Below, one piece after another: positions 1 through 12,313 of a stretch of 64,000 bases of DNA (the first letter of the stretch is position 1; each line of letters opens with the position of its first letter). The position numbers and the translations under genes are program-made. Below the pieces are notes generated by a model. That model was not told the DNA's origin. It ran no database searches and saw only the letters and a program-made list of their open reading frames with translations. The stretch spans positions 1,426,001-1,490,000 of the forward strand of contig JAEHOE010000011.1 of assembly GCA_016858145.1 (NCBI GenBank). Reading direction: 5' to 3'. This DNA comes from Edaphochlamys debaryana. Taxonomy: Eukaryota; Chlorophyta; Chlorophyceae; Chlamydomonadales.

Positions 1-1169
1 ATCGTGGCGCGTGCGGCAGGACAGGATGGTGCTGGATGTTGTCTCCACCCAGCCGGGGCTGAGGTTCTAGCGATTACAGTAGTGATAACATGGCATTTGC
101 AGTGTCCTTTGTGTTATCAGCGAGCGCGCTGCGACTTCGAGGACAAAAGTTGAGGCACGGTTGCCGGCAACGGTCTCAAGAAGTGCAAAGCTGCTGCGCG
201 AGCCCACGAGCGCCGGCAAGCCTTTGTGGGCATTTGTGCCAGCTATATGATGCACAAGAGCATTTTGCATGCGGGCCCGACCCGCACCAGTGCGTTGGTG
301 CACACGCAAGCCCGCGCTCAAACGCAATTTCTTCACTCGCTGTGGAAGTGCATGGTCGCAGCCAACATGCACGTTAGCTGAGCTGAGCGGAGACGGTCCA
401 CTTCGGGATGGTCCACCAAAATACGGCAAATGCAGTCCTCTTTCGCTGCACGCTCGGCAAGACTGGGGCATACACTTAAAGCCACAACCTTGCTCTTTGC
501 GCTTGTGTAGTGTCGCGGAACGGAGTTTGACACTGGGAGCAGGCGGGAGCTCCGGCGAGAAGCGCTTTGGCGACCTAGCCGACGGTGAGTTGGGCGTCAG
601 GTGGAAGCATGCCAGCGTCGCGGGGTCGGGGTCCTGTTGTTGTGAGACCCGAGGTGGCCGGCAGCGGTTCGGCCGGGGCCTGCCGCGAGCCCTTTCGCTG
701 TGATCCCCCCGTCTGGCTCGGGACCAGTAGCGAGCGCGTTTGTCCCATGCCCATACGACACGGGAGAGCATCATTAGGGCATACGGCTTTGGGCCCGTGG
801 CTTTCTGCATGCTCGGGGCGCTGGCACTGCGCGTTGACTCGGTGCCCGGGGCGGTCAGCGAGCCCGTCCTGGCTCCAGCGCATCTCGGCTGCCTTCCTGG
901 AGCTGCTGGTGTTTTATCTGGCACCAGCCAAGTCCATGGGCAGGCGTTTGGCGACGGAGCGGGCCGTCGCCTTGCTGACATGCCGAGGCGCTACTCAGCC
1001 CGAAAGGCGACTCGCCCGGGGCGCATGCGCGAGCTCCTGGGGGGGCCCCAGCTGCCCTTTGAACCAAGGGCTATACTTGGAGCGTGGCGCCGGGCCACAG
1101 CACTGCTGTTCCGGCTCGCGGCTGAGTTGGCGCGCCCCCGCTTGCCATGCTGCTCGGACAGGGCGGGGT
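1..1169. other. 5' flank, no supported gene
   Basis: I see no convincing coding exon in this stretch. Open frames on both strands have no recognisable motif and no usable splice pattern, and they look like the random open frames expected in GC-rich DNA. A TTACA at 74-78 could be a TGTAA poly(A) signal for a minus-strand gene, but no coding sequence that would use it was found. The last few hundred bases probably hold the promoter and 5' UTR of the ANP32-like gene that starts at 1170. Confidence 0.4.
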
Positions 1170-2922
1170 ATGAAGGACCTGCCTCAAGCGATCAGCGACG
1201 AGCTCTCTAAACAGAAGAAACAGCCTGAGGAGCTGGTCTCCTTGAACTTGGACGCCAGGGCAAAGGCCACTAGCGTGCAAGTAAGCGGCGGCTCGTTGAG
1301 ACAGCCTAGTATTGGGCTCTGGAGACGCATTACTCAGCCTAGGAGACCCTGTGACAACTAGGCCCCGCTTGGCTTTGGCATGCAGACCAGACCGGGGGCG
1401 TCAGCAGGGGTTGAAAGGGCATGCGGGTTAGTCCAGACGCGTCTAGCCCCAGCTACCAAGAGCCTCCACCCACGCTTCACCGCGGTTGCCCCCGGTCTGT
1501 GGCTGCCCCACAGGGCATCGACGCGTTCGTAAACCTCAAGAGCTTATCGCTCTGCAGCCTGGGCCTCACCACCCTCGAGGGCTTCCCCAAGCTCCCGAAG
1601 CTTGTGCGCCTCACCCTCTCGGATAACCGCATTTCAGGTCGGTCCCGTTGCACGCACCGCACCGCACGCCCGCGCATGCGACACCAGCAGGCCCCCAACC
1701 TTCAACCTCCATACCACAAACCCCCTCCTCCACCGCAACCCCCGCCCCTCCTCCGCAACCCTCCCTCCCTCACCACCGCCTCCCCATCCCCCCTGTGTGC
1801 GCTCTGCTCCCCAGGCGGCCTGCAGCACCTCGTGGACGCGGGTCTGACCAGCCTGCGCGTGCTCGAGCTTGCCAACAACCGCATCGCCTCCGTCGAGGAG
1901 CTCGCGCCGCTCAAGGGGCTGCCCAGCCTGCAGTGCCTGGACGTGGACGCCTGTCCGCTCACCAAACAGCCCGGGCACGCAGCCAAGGTCTTCGCCATGC
2001 TGGACGAGCTCAAGTACCTGGACAACGTGGACAAGGAGGGCCGCGGTGAGGGCCGAGTGGGGAGTCTGGTGGGGCTGATCACACTGTTCGGGGTGTCAGT
2101 CCGGGTGGGTTGCGGAGGAAATGTGGTTTGGAGGGCTGCTGTGTCTGTTGTGGAGGTTTGCCGCGCTGTCTGCTAAGCTTGTTGTTGCCCGTCGGCTGCC
2201 TGGCGTCCGCAGAGCGTGACGGCGACGAGGAGGAGGAGGACTTCGAGGAGGAGGACGCCGGCGAGGAGGAGTACGAGGAGGGCGGCGGCGAGGTGAGCAT
2301 GAGGGTCCGGGGCTCAGTTCGTGCGCGGTCGCTCCCTGCTTGCCCCAAACCTCAACCTCATTGTGGCTGTCCTTTACATGCAGGGCGAGGAGGAGGATGA
2401 GGAGGGTGCCGAGTTCGACGAGGTGGGGGCCGATTCGGGTTGTGGGCTCGCCTGGGCTGCTTGCTTGCTTGACCTCACGCCGTTACTGATCAGGTGTTGT
2501 GCGTTGCTCGCCCTTCCCTTCTTGACACAGGAGAAGGAGTATGCCGTGCTCGTGGTGAGTTGCTGGAAGCGTGTGCGGGTCTTCGTTGCGCTGCCGCTTC
2601 CCACCCAAAGCTCCCCAGCTCGCTGCCGGTACTCCCAGCCCGTCAATTGCTTCATCGGCCCGTTTCATGCTGTTGCTTCCTGGGATGCCTTATCTGAGCC
2701 TGGACTGTGCACTGTCCCCTCCTCTGCCCTCAGGGTCCTGACGCCGTAGGGGAGGACGAGGATGGCGACTATGAGGCGGAGGGCGAGGGAGACGACGACG
2801 ACGATGATGAGGGAGAGGCCGAGGAGGAGGCCGGCGAGGGGGCGCCCGCCACCGGTACCAAGCGGAAGCGCGAGGACGAGGAGCCTGAGGAGGGCGCCGA
2901 CGAGGAGGGTGGAGACGAGTAG
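1170..2922 (+). CDS. ANP32: ANP32-family acidic leucine-rich nuclear phosphoprotein
   Basis: Seven exons: 1170-1280, 1514-1637, 1815-2045, 2213-2292, 2384-2422, 2531-2554 and 2734-2922. All junctions are GT-AG and keep phase, giving 265 aa. Residues 38-154 are leucine-rich repeats, with LTLSDNRISGGLQ and LRVLELANNRI as clear repeat cores, then the LKYLDN cap typical of ANP32/LANP proteins. From about residue 155 the chain is a long Asp/Glu tail. A basic KRKRED stretch near residue 246 looks like a nuclear localisation signal, as in animal ANP32A. ANP32 proteins are histone-binding chaperones and phosphatase-inhibitor-like factors of the nucleus and cytosol; that role is inferred from the family. 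The start was chosen at 1170 because MKDLPQAISDELSKQ resembles the N-terminal cap helix before the repeats. The acidic tail is cut into several small exons that could be alternatively spliced. Confidence 0.88.
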
Positions 2923-4020
2923 GCGGCACCTTACAGCAGATGCTGCGCCCCTAATGTATCAAATGACCAAGACGCTAGGGCTGTACCGCGGGGGCGCGTG
3001 TATGGGAGGCCGGGCTGTGGCGGGGCTGGCGGAGCTGACAGTGCGCTCGTCTCGTGTTCTTCCTTGGGTCCTCCTTTGGGTTTTGGGTTGCCATGACATT
3101 GACGGTTAGAGGGCCACGCTCTTCACGGTTGGACTGACCGAGCCTGACACATATGACCTTACTTTGTAGCTCGGACATAGGCGCCGATGTGGCGGTTGGA
3201 ACACAACCCTGCACTCCGCAACTGCGCCCGTACATGGGTCGATGAATCGTTGACCAGTTGAACGGACGTGGGTCCAGCAGACGGGAAAGGGCCGGGGGTG
3301 CAGGCTGTCTATCAGAGGTAGTCTCAGCGCTGGCAGGGGCAGCAGGCACTTCCTGTCTGGGGAGAGGTCGAGACCGGCTGGGCGTGCCGAATCCCTAGCC
3401 ACCATGCGTGAGCATGGCGGTTTGTAAGTCGTAGGTGCAGATTCGAGTCGAGCCTCCCGGCTGCCACTGACCCATCTCTCTGGGGGGCAAGCCATCATGA
3501 ACCGCACCCTGTGCTACGGAGGCACGCACTTGAGCGGGGGAGGTGGGCATAGCACACAAGCAACACATGAGCGGGGGCCCCCTCTTGCCCCGATCCCTTA
3601 CTTACAGCGCCTTGAGCACTCAGGGCGCGGAGGAAGGGCACGCAGCATGCGGTACAGCGCTGGGTCTGCCGGCGGGGCAAGGGTTCATAGTGCAACAACT
3701 GTTCCCCTCAACCGCGGGCGCCCTTGCGATGCCGCACGCAGCGCAGCCGCACGGGGCGCCGCGTGGGTCGCTCGGGCGGCGGGGGAATGGGGGGGTGGAG
3801 GTGAAAGGGTGGACGGGTGATGGCTCTGCGCAGTACGGATTCTGACAGCCTCGGATCAGGATAGACTGACGGCCCCGCAGCACTGCGACCCAATATAACG
3901 CCGCCTCCGCTGCACACAATACCAGCTCGCCAAGCCTGCGTTCACTGCCCAAAACATCCTCACTTGAACCGATCTTGCGCCCCAGCCAGCTTGCGCCAGA
4001 CGCCCCAGGCTTCCGCAGCC
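2923..4020. other. 3' UTR and intergenic region
   Basis: The first half is the likely 3' UTR of the ANP32-like gene. The rest, to 4020, should contain the promoter and 5' UTR of the secreted Cys-rich gene that starts at 4021. No further exon could be supported. Confidence 0.45.
3423..3427 (+). terminator. TGTAA poly(A) signal of the ANP32-like gene
   Basis: TGTAA lies about 500 bases after the stop at 2922. TGTAA is the usual poly(A) signal in Chlamydomonas-type algae, so the 3' UTR would run from 2923 to about 3440. Confidence 0.5.
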
Positions 4021-6632
4021 ATGGCCCCACGCCTCCGCCGCCCTTCGTGGGCCGCCTCCGCTGCGCTAGTGGTCGCCGCCGTGATGGGTGGGTGTGCTTT
4101 CCAGCGGGAACGCAGAGGAGCTTGGAGTGCAGCGAAGGTGGCGAAGCGCGTGCACGCTTGCACGCGGCTTTGGCCGACGGTGCAACGGTGCCGCCAAACC
4201 CAGCTGGGGCCTGGGTGCATAGCGCCAGCGGCGCTTTGCATGAGTGCAGCCAGGGGGAGGCGCGAGGGCCTTGCGGCGCGTGGGTCGGGGCGCACAGCCG
4301 AGGGCATCGCTTGCAGACCGCATCTCTCCGGTCGAGCGCCAGCGCGTTGCGGTCGTTCGGCGGGTCGGCTACACGGCGGGAGCTGCAGCGAGCCCCGACC
4401 CCGAGCAGCCTGCTCGTAACGGCTGCGGCGACAGCGCGCTTTGCACCCGCAGCACCCAGCCGCCTCCTCATCGAGCCGCCGCTTCACCTCCAGCACGCGT
4501 GCGCGTCTGACCTCGCTCTTCTTGACGGCCGCTCCCTCCCCTGACCCTCCTCCGCCGCTTCCCCCTTTCCCCCGCCCCACAGCCGTGGCTTCTATTGCGC
4601 TCGCCCAAACGCCCCTCCCAGCCGCGACCGGGAAGCCCACGCCGCCGCTGAGCCTGGCGACCGCCAAGCCCGCCACCGTGCCCGCGACGCCCCTCAGCGC
4701 CGCCACGGCCAAGCCCGCCGCCGCCACGGCTAAGCCCGCTGTGGCGCCCTCCGTCACCGTCACCCCCAAGGCCGGCGTCCCCGCTGCCACCGCCCCCAAG
4801 CCTGCCGCCGTCGCCAAGCCCGCCGCTGGGCCCACCGTGCTGCCCCCCGGCACAGTGCTGCCCAGCACCATCGTCGCTCGCCAGGTGGGCCCCCGGCAGA
4901 CTGCAGGGACTGCAGGCTCAAGTCGAATGGCCCTTCACCCAACATGTGTGATGCCTGGCGTCTACCTCGTTATGAGCGTGGCAGCCTCGAGCCCTTGGCC
5001 GCAATTACTGACCCCGACCCGCTGCCGACCTCCCGTCCCCCAGGTCGTGCCCGGCGGCCCCGTCCTGCCCTCCGCCGCCGCCGCGCCCTCCGCCGCCGCC
5101 GCCATCGCCGCCGCCACCGCTGCCGCCGCCGCTCAGCAGGCCGAGATCGATGCCCCCACCACCGTGAGCCTGGGCGCTTGACGTCCTAGCGGCGCGTTGG
5201 GGTGGATCTACTGCGCCGTGTAACATTCGATAGCCATGCCACGGCCCCTCACAGTCGCGGAAAGCACCTATCTGCCCCCTTCCGCCCTACCCCAGGTCGA
5301 CCCCAGCGCTCCCTCCTTCGAGGTTCGCCAGACGCAGTGCACGGACGTGGCCCCGGGCACCCGCCACACGTGTGAGGAGCAGGTGCGGGGCTTGGGGGGT
5401 GGGGGTACGGGGGGCAATGGAGAGGGTCGTCAATCATTGCTCAAGCCCCGCGAGCCCCTTGCGCTTGGGCCCCCGCATCACCGATGGTGGTGCCCGCCTC
5501 CTCTGACATCTTCCCAAAGCCCGCTCTGCGTTATTGGCTTGCCGTTGCTGCCCCATCTCCCTCACAGCGCCTGTTTGGCAAGTGTGATGCGGAGTACATG
5601 GTCCGGTGAGGGGGTGAGGGGCTTGAGCGGGGCGGACGGGTCCAGTCGGGGGCAGGGTGGAGGCGAGGTAGGAGAGTCATTGCGGGAGGAATGGGTGGGC
5701 AAACGGGCGAACGGGGGAGCGCCGGTGGTGCGGGGGAGCAAGTGCGAGCAACAGAGCAAGGCTGGGGCTCACCGCTCCACGCTTCCTCTCCTCACTGCTC
5801 CCGCCGGCTCCGTCCGCTGAACCCGGCCGCCTACCGCTGAACCCCGCCGTCCCCAGCTACGCCTACTGCTCCAAGACCTGCGGCCGTGAGCCGTGCGACA
5901 CCTGCTCCGACCTGCAGCCCACCTCCGAGTACAACTGCACGCAGCAGGTGAGGGCGGGAGGGCCCGGAGGGGTGGGGGGTGGGGGGCTGAGCGGTGTAAT
6001 CGAGAGGGAGGGAGGGTAGTGAAGCAGGGATCTGGGGTGGCGACAGCTGAGGACAGAGGGCCAGCCCGCAGGGCGCGTTATTGCAGCTCCCGCTCTGCCC
6101 TCACCTCGTTCTACCCTCGTCCCCACCGCCAGGCCGCCTTCGGCAAGTGCAATGAGGACTGGATGGTCTCGGTGAGAGAGCCTGGGACGGAGCTGGGTGG
6201 GCAGCAAAGACGGCGGCTTCGGCCTAGAAGGCAATCAAGTGCACCCAACACCACCGTTACCAGCGGCCCCACGCTCACGCCACCCACCCTCTTCACCCTC
6301 TGCCCCTCCCCACCCCCTCCACCCCCCAGGGCGGCTACTGCAACAAGACCTGCGGCCGCATGCCCTGCCCCCCCACCGAGGACGCCATCCGTGAGGCAGC
6401 CATCGAGTACTCCCGCGCGCGCAAGGCCGCAGCCCCCGCCGGCGGCGTGGGCGCCACCGCGCTCCCCACCTCCGCTGCGCTGCCCACCGCCGCCAGCGCC
6501 GCTGCCCCGCGCACCCCCGTCGTTACGCCCGCGCCTGTGCCCGCGCCCGCTGCTGCCGCCGCTGCGCCCGTGGAGGAGGAGCCGCAGGAGGGCGAGGACT
6601 TCATCCCGCTTCCCACCGCCCCGCAGAAGTGA
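4021..6632 (+). CDS. Secreted Cys-rich protein with Ala/Lys/Pro stalk
   Basis: Eight exons: 4021-4087, 4583-4884, 5044-5163, 5296-5382, 5568-5605, 5857-5947, 6133-6171 and 6330-6632. Phase is kept throughout, giving 348 aa. Exons 1 and 2 join to form a signal peptide (LVVAAVMAVASIALA) cut near residue 30. Residues about 32-163 are an Ala/Pro/Lys stalk with repeated TAKPA units. Residues about 164-260 form a Cys-rich region with two copies of one motif. The first reads FGKC-x3-YMVRYAYCSKTCGR and the second FGKC-x3-WMVSGGYCNKTCGR. Both are preceded by a Cys-x(n)-Cys segment. I associate such modules with extracellular proteins of volvocine algae, including Cys-rich modules attached to cell-wall enzymes, and the spacing is loosely ShK-like. 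No catalytic domain is present, so a wall-binding or structural role is an inference. The tail is Ala/Pro-rich and acidic. Each Cys-rich motif is split at the same place, which suggests duplication of an exon pair. Confidence 0.8.
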
Positions 6633-7831
6633 GGCGGGCAGGCAGTCGAGGCTGGGTCGAGGATGGGTGCACTTGCTTCGGAGCCATGTGACGGCGTTGT
6701 AGCCGCTGCACTTTACTAGGGCTAAGGAGTGTCAAGTCTCTGTGTCCGGGAACATCACGGACTCGTCAGGACTGCGGGGGAGGGCCCTGTGTGAGGCAAG
6801 GACTGGCGGCCGGACGTAGGGTTGGGGGCGGCGAAGTTTGGCCAGCAGGCCAGGGCAATAAGACGATCGGGGGCAAGACTCTGAGGGGGAGAAGAACCGT
6901 AAAATGACACTACATACGCGTGCCTTAGCCAATCCTTCCTTGCCAACTCTCCTGGCCCTATCCCGTGGGGCCGCTGACCGATGTATGGCCCGCTCCCGCC
7001 CAGCACTCCTGGGGCACTCAACGCCTCCTTCCCCAGCTAGTCTCGTGGCATGGGCGGCTCTTTGGCTCTTGCTCATACATTACACCCTCCTGACTCGAGA
7101 TACACGTCTCCACTCCCGAGCGCACTCACTACTGCCCATGATCGTCCATCTGCGCCACACATTTAGGAATACAATGAAGATGTGAGGATGCTAGTCAACG
7201 CGATCACACCGTTCTTCGTCAGGGCCCTTGCTGAGCGGGGACGTGCGCTAGTCACCTAGTCACAAGCGCTCCTTGACCCCACCCTCTCACACCAGGGTCA
7301 CACGATCCCCGGCCGGGGGCCCGGCCAAGTGCCGGGGAACACGGCATTGGTTGAGGCCGCCTGCACCAGCAACCGCAGCCACTCCGCCACCCCCTCACCC
7401 CCGTCCCCACCCCCACCTCCTCCTCCGCCCTGCTGCTGCTGCTGCTGCCGCCCCGCGGCCCCTGCCCCTCCCGCGCCTCCCCCCGGCACTTGCTGCCGCC
7501 CCGCTGCCCCGCCCCGAGTCCCGACACCACCACTCCTCTCACCCCCCGCTGCAGCCCCGTCCGGCTCCCCTACACCACCTGCTCCACCCGCTCCGCTTCC
7601 AGCCTCCACTCCAAGCTCAACCGCTGCCGTCCTCGCAGCCTCTGGGTCGACGTTACCCGGGCCAGGGGCGGGCGCCGGCGCCGGCGCTAGCGGTGCGGCG
7701 CGCGGCCGCTGTTGCCGCCGCCGCAACCACTGCGGCACCCACGACGGCGGCTGTCGGGGCCTGCGCCCCCCAAAGCCGCCGCCGAAGGCGCCAAAGCCGC
7801 CGCGCTGCGCGCGCCCCTGGCCCCCCGCGAG
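6633..7831. other. Convergent 3' UTR region
   Basis: This stretch lies between the plus-strand secreted gene (stop at 6632) and the minus-strand membrane-protein gene (stop at 7832). It should hold both 3' UTRs. It contains a CTG run near 7431-7449. The Pro- and Ala-rich open frames over 7273-7875 have no splice or start support and are treated as chance. Confidence 0.45.
7080..7084 (-). terminator. TGTAA poly(A) signal of the membrane-protein gene
   Basis: TTACA on the plus strand reads TGTAA on the minus strand, about 750 bases after the stop at 7832. It is the best candidate for the 3' end of that gene. Confidence 0.4.
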
Positions 7832-10800
7832 TCAGGCCGCCCTGCCCGTGGGACCTGCCGCTATGCAGTACGTGAGGAGGCCGATGACCAGTGCACTGTG
7901 GGATGGTAGGGCGGGGGGCAGGGGTTCCTCAGACCGGGGTGGGCGGTCCACGGCAAGTTCCCAGCCTTCGTGTGTAGGTGGGTGTCAAGGGCAAGCGCGC
8001 GGTAACCGGTCACACGAGCGCGACCCAACCCATGGTATGACCACCATGCTGCTGCCTCCTTCTCCTCACGTCCTCCTGGCCCGCACGTCCTCCTGGCCCG
8101 CTGCTGCTGCCTCCTTCTCCTCACGTCCTCCTGGCCCGCACGCCCGGGGCCCCACCAGAAGAAGGCCACCAGCTGGTCTGACCGGTAGTCGTCGTTGGTG
8201 GAGAAGCCCGCGATCTGTCAGTTGGCGGTTGTACGGTAATAATTGTGTGTTGGTTGTGGGTATCAGTTAAGCCAGGGGCACGGTCTAGCTTGTGTTCTAT
8301 CCCCCGTGTTCCCAGCATCCTTGTCAGGGGCGCAGCCTCGCTCCTGCCCTGCCCTGCCCTCTCCCTCTCCACCCCAACCCACCAAACCCCCAAGGGCCTC
8401 GCCCCACCCCCTGCATGACTCACCCAGATAGAGCCCATGGACCATGTGAAGGCCAGTCCGAAGATAATGTCCCTGGGGGGTGGGTGGGTGTCAGGGGTGA
8501 TTTTCGGAGCATTGGAGAGCGTAGGGAGAGATAGAGTGGCAGCCAGCGAGCCCGATGCGCACCAAGGTCCAGAGCAAAAGGCCCGGTGGGTGTCGGGGGG
8601 GAGGGTTGGGCGTTGGGGCTAGGAGGCCAGGCCCCATCCTAACCCGTCGCATTTCCGGCTGGTTTCCTTACCTATCCCCTAACCCCACCCCTACCGCCCC
8701 CACCTGAAGCGGATGAGGATGAGCAGAGCCACGAATGCCGCCATGGCCAGCGCCACGCAGCCCGCGTACATGGCCGCCTGCGCAGGGGGATGACGGGGTG
8801 CGGCGGTGGGGGTGGGTGGGTCGAGGGGGAGCGTGCGGAGTTCAAGCTGAGCCGAACCGACTTGGACCTCCCCCGATACCCCTATGTCGCCCACAGCTTC
8901 ACTGTACCACTGCTATCGCAGGGGCACTACCACACAGCACCCCACCCCAACCCCGACCCCGACCCCCAACCACCAGCACCCCCCAGTGCACGCTTCTCCC
9001 CACGCCCCCCCCCCACCGTGTCGCTCCCGAGCGCCGCCTTGACGGCCATGGTGGTGGCGTGGCAGTGCAGCACCAGCAGCCAGCCCGAGGCGAGGGAGGT
9101 GGGCGCCACGAAGAACAGGTAGCCCAGGGGGGACACGCCTGGGGGGTGGGGCGGTGTCGGGGGAAGGGGGAGGGGAGGGAGAGGAGTTGAGGGCCGGGGG
9201 GAGGTGGTGCCCGGGGTGGGACAGAGCCGCGGGTGCCCAGCCCCGCTATGTCAGGCCCATCCCCCGGTTCCGCCTCCTCCCTCATTGCGTTCTCTCCCCG
9301 CTTCTTTCTGCTTCCCACACCCTCCCACGCCCCCTCCCGCCTGCCCTCCTCCCAAAACTCCCCCTCCCTCCCACCCTCCCTCCCCCTCACCCTCGTGCCC
9401 CTCCGCCTGCAGGTCCAGGTGCAGCCCCAGTATGCCCCACGCCAGCCGCGTCTGCGCCCCCAGCGCCGCCAGCAGCGCGCACAGGCTGAAGAGCGGAGCC
9501 AGCGTGAGGCCCATGGGCGAGGCGGTCACCGTCATGATGAGCCACACGGTGTCGGAGTACCACAGAATCTGCCAGGAGTGGCCTGCGGGGTCGGGAAAGG
9601 GTGGTGGTGCGTTGGTGCGTTGTGGGGGCTGGTGGAGGGTTATGGAGGGCGGGGAGGCGATGGCAGGGCGGAGATGTTGGCGGAGGGAGCCGGGAGCGCA
9701 GAGTGGTTGAGGTCGGGGTCTGGGGGTCAACACGGGCCCCTGGCTGCCCCCACGCACCCACGAGCTCCAGCAGCCCCTCCTTCCAGCCCTTGTGCTCCAC
9801 CATCTGCTGGATGCCGATCTGGGTCGGGGAGGGCGAGGGCGGGAGTTGGGACACACAGTGAGGGGGACAAGCAAGCCTGGCACGGAGCACGCGCCAAGCC
9901 TGGCCTGTGGACGGGCGGTTCGCTGCGACCTGACCACTCACGCGGGCCTCCTCCGAAACGCGCTCCCACCCCAGCCCTTGCCCCGGGCGGACCCCCAGCC
10001 TCACCGCCATGGCCCACAGGAAGAACATGAGGTCCCGGATGTGGTAGGCCCAGCTGCGGGTCGGTGCGGGAACAGGAGGTGCCAGGAGGAGTGAGGCACC
10101 TGCCGGACGCAATACACACGTGCACGTCCTCCCTCTCCCCACACCCTGCATGCCCCAAACGCACGTCCTTCCTCTACAGGCACAGCCCCGTAACCCGTAG
10201 CCGGCCCAGCGTGACGAACTACGGGTGCCCTGCTGGTGCTGACCTGGCGGGCGTCAGTACGGGTCCGTACGCCTTATCCACGGCCAGGTAGCTTTGCCAC
10301 ACGGCCTCAGAGTTGACCAAGACGTTGACCGCAAATAAGATGAAGAAGACTAGGCTATTGGTTATGTGAAGCCAGGTCACGTCCCTGGAAAGGCAGGGCA
10401 GAGACCAGATGGAGCGTCGTCTTCGTCGGGCGGTGTCGCCGGCTGCCTGGGCTGGGCCCGCGCGGGGGCTGTCCGAGGCGGAGGATGACGAGAGGGGGGA
10501 CGGAGGGGACGTCCGCGTGGGGGAAGCGGGCAGCTCGGGAGCTGCCGTCTGCGGCTGCGCAGGCCCCTCCACATCAGTGGTTGAGGTTGCTAGGACTGGT
10601 GCGCGGTCCGGGGGCTCTGGCTCGACCAGCGGCTCTACTTCGCTGCTGGGCAGACGGGGCGAGCTGGGCGACCTCCGGGGGGATGGCAGCACCGTGGCGG
10701 GTGGCGTGGCCTCAGCAGACCGACGTGTCAGCTCCACGTCCCCTTGATAATACCGGGATTCTTCCGCGTGCTCCCTAGACGCTCTGCGGAGCAGCGGTCG

Positions 10801-10929
10801 CGACTCGTAGCTGCAAGACGGGCCTGCAGCTGCCTCCTCCTCCTCCTGTGCAGGCCCCCGCGCCAGAGCTGCATCGCTGCGAGAGCTGGTCGTGGCCAGC
10901 AGCCCCTGGCCTTCGGGCTCGCTGCTCAT
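7832..10929 (-). CDS. Multi-pass membrane protein of unknown function
   Basis: Nine exons read on the minus strand: 10929-10244, 10053-10005, 9818-9758, 9582-9391, 9138-9017, 8777-8704, 8472-8424, 8214-8156 and 7895-7832. Phase is kept at every junction, giving 451 aa. Residues 1 to about 185 are a hydrophilic Ser/Pro/Glu-rich cytosolic-type domain ending in a basic RRRRR stretch. About eight hydrophobic segments follow, including WLHITNSLVFFILFAVNVLV, GLTLAPLFSLCALLAALG, MYAGCVALAMAAFVALLILI and the last one, FFCALVIGLLTYCIAAG. Tryptophans are frequent in the membrane part. I do not recognise the family. Transporter- or receptor-like topology is possible, but there is no signature to name one. 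The intron before the last exon contains a direct repeat. Confidence 0.8.
8046..8145. repeat. Short direct repeat in an intron
   Basis: The unit CCTCCTTCTCCTCACGTCCT followed by CCTGGCCCGCACG occurs twice, about 60 bases apart, in the last intron of the membrane-protein gene. The shorter block CGTCCTCCTGGCCCGC is repeated three times. Confidence 0.7.
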
Positions 10930-12313
10930 TGTTGCAGCGAGAACAAGGTCGACGACATCCCCGTTGCCTCACTCCGGCATAACGCGTTCGTGGGATGAGT
11001 CTTTTCAATGTATAGCGTAGGCAGATTAAGTCAGGTGCTCGGGAGCAGGGGAAGAGGGGATGCGACTGCGGAGCGAGTATGAAGTGTTGTGGCAGGTACA
11101 GGACTTGCAAAGGAAGGTTTCAATGTCTACGTTATACTGTAATATGCAATCCTGGACCTGCGTGCGTTGAGGGAAGGCGCGTGTCGGCAAGGCACGGTTG
11201 TAAGCCTTACACATTCCCCCCTCGTCCCAGCTCCCGGAGTGGGGACCTTCCCCCCTCCCCCCTCGCCCTCGCCCTCGCCCCCGCCCCCGCTCCCGCTCGT
11301 GCGCTCGAACTCGCCCACCTGTCTCGAAAATCCTCAGTGAACACTTGACTGGCGCATCGCGTCTTGCCATCTGACAATTCAGTTCGCGTTCTGCACTCTC
11401 GCCCCCAGCCATCGGCCCGATGGCATCGCGTGCACAACTCGGCCTCACCCCGGCTTGCCCTGGCTGGGCAATAATGCGGCTCCACAAGGAAGCAGAGGTC
11501 ACTCGCATTAACAGCCGACAGGTTAGCGCAGTGGGAGGCCCGTAGGAGCTGCTGCTGCTCAGGGGGGGCGCCATGTCCCCGCAAGTACACAGGGATTGTT
11601 GCCTCCCTTCGCCGTTGCAGATGCGTTGTTGAGCCTGTGAGACCGCAAGGGTGCGCTTCATACCAAGAGGTAACTCGCCCTGTTGGAGCCAGGTGGTGGG
11701 ATGGAGAGTTGCTATAGCCTTCGTTAGCTCGATTGTCACTCGTCGTGCTGTCAAGCCGACCGGCGCTTGCAAGGGAGAGGAGGGGAAGACGGGAAACTGG
11801 GAGCGCGCAGCACGAGACACGATGCGGACGCTTACACGGCGGCACACAACAGCCCCAGCCGTTCAACCGACAATCCAGCCCCGCAAGGAGCCCAGAACGT
11901 TCCGTGTGGACATCAACCGCTCAAGTCTATCCTTGCAACCTGCATTCGCCCGCTCGACAACCGATGCACAGGTCCGGTCAGCCCGAGATGCAAGGGCGGT
12001 TAGGTTGCGCCACATACATGCTCCTACCATGCACTAGGCATACTGATACGTCTACCATGCAACCTGCAAGAAGCTTCCTATCAACATGCATATGAGCGGT
12101 ACTACCATCCAGTCCTGGCCCGCAGCTGCCCTTGTCCACAAACATGCGGTACACATCCTGCGCTCTGCCGTACGGCACACACGAAAAGCCCCATCCGTCC
12201 TTGCACAGCACGCCATCCATGTGCAAGCCGCCATGCGAAGACAATCGCTTTACCTGGTGTGACGGGCGTCACGCTTTATTACCATCATCCGGTCCACGTT
12301 TCAGGCGACAACC
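10930..12313. other. Intergenic region between the membrane-protein gene and gene A
   Basis: This should hold the promoter of the minus-strand membrane-protein gene (10930 onward) and the 3' UTR of gene A (below 12314). A TTACA at 11832-11836 (TGTAA on the minus strand) is a candidate poly(A) signal for gene A. Open frames here have no recognisable motif. Confidence 0.4.

Noticed and set aside
67..981. Minus-strand open frame of 304 codons at the left edge
   Set aside because: No motif or domain, and amino acid use typical of random GC-rich sequence.
7273..8270. Pro-rich plus-strand frames at the 3' end of the membrane-protein gene
   Set aside because: They overlap supported minus-strand exons and have no start or splice support of their own.
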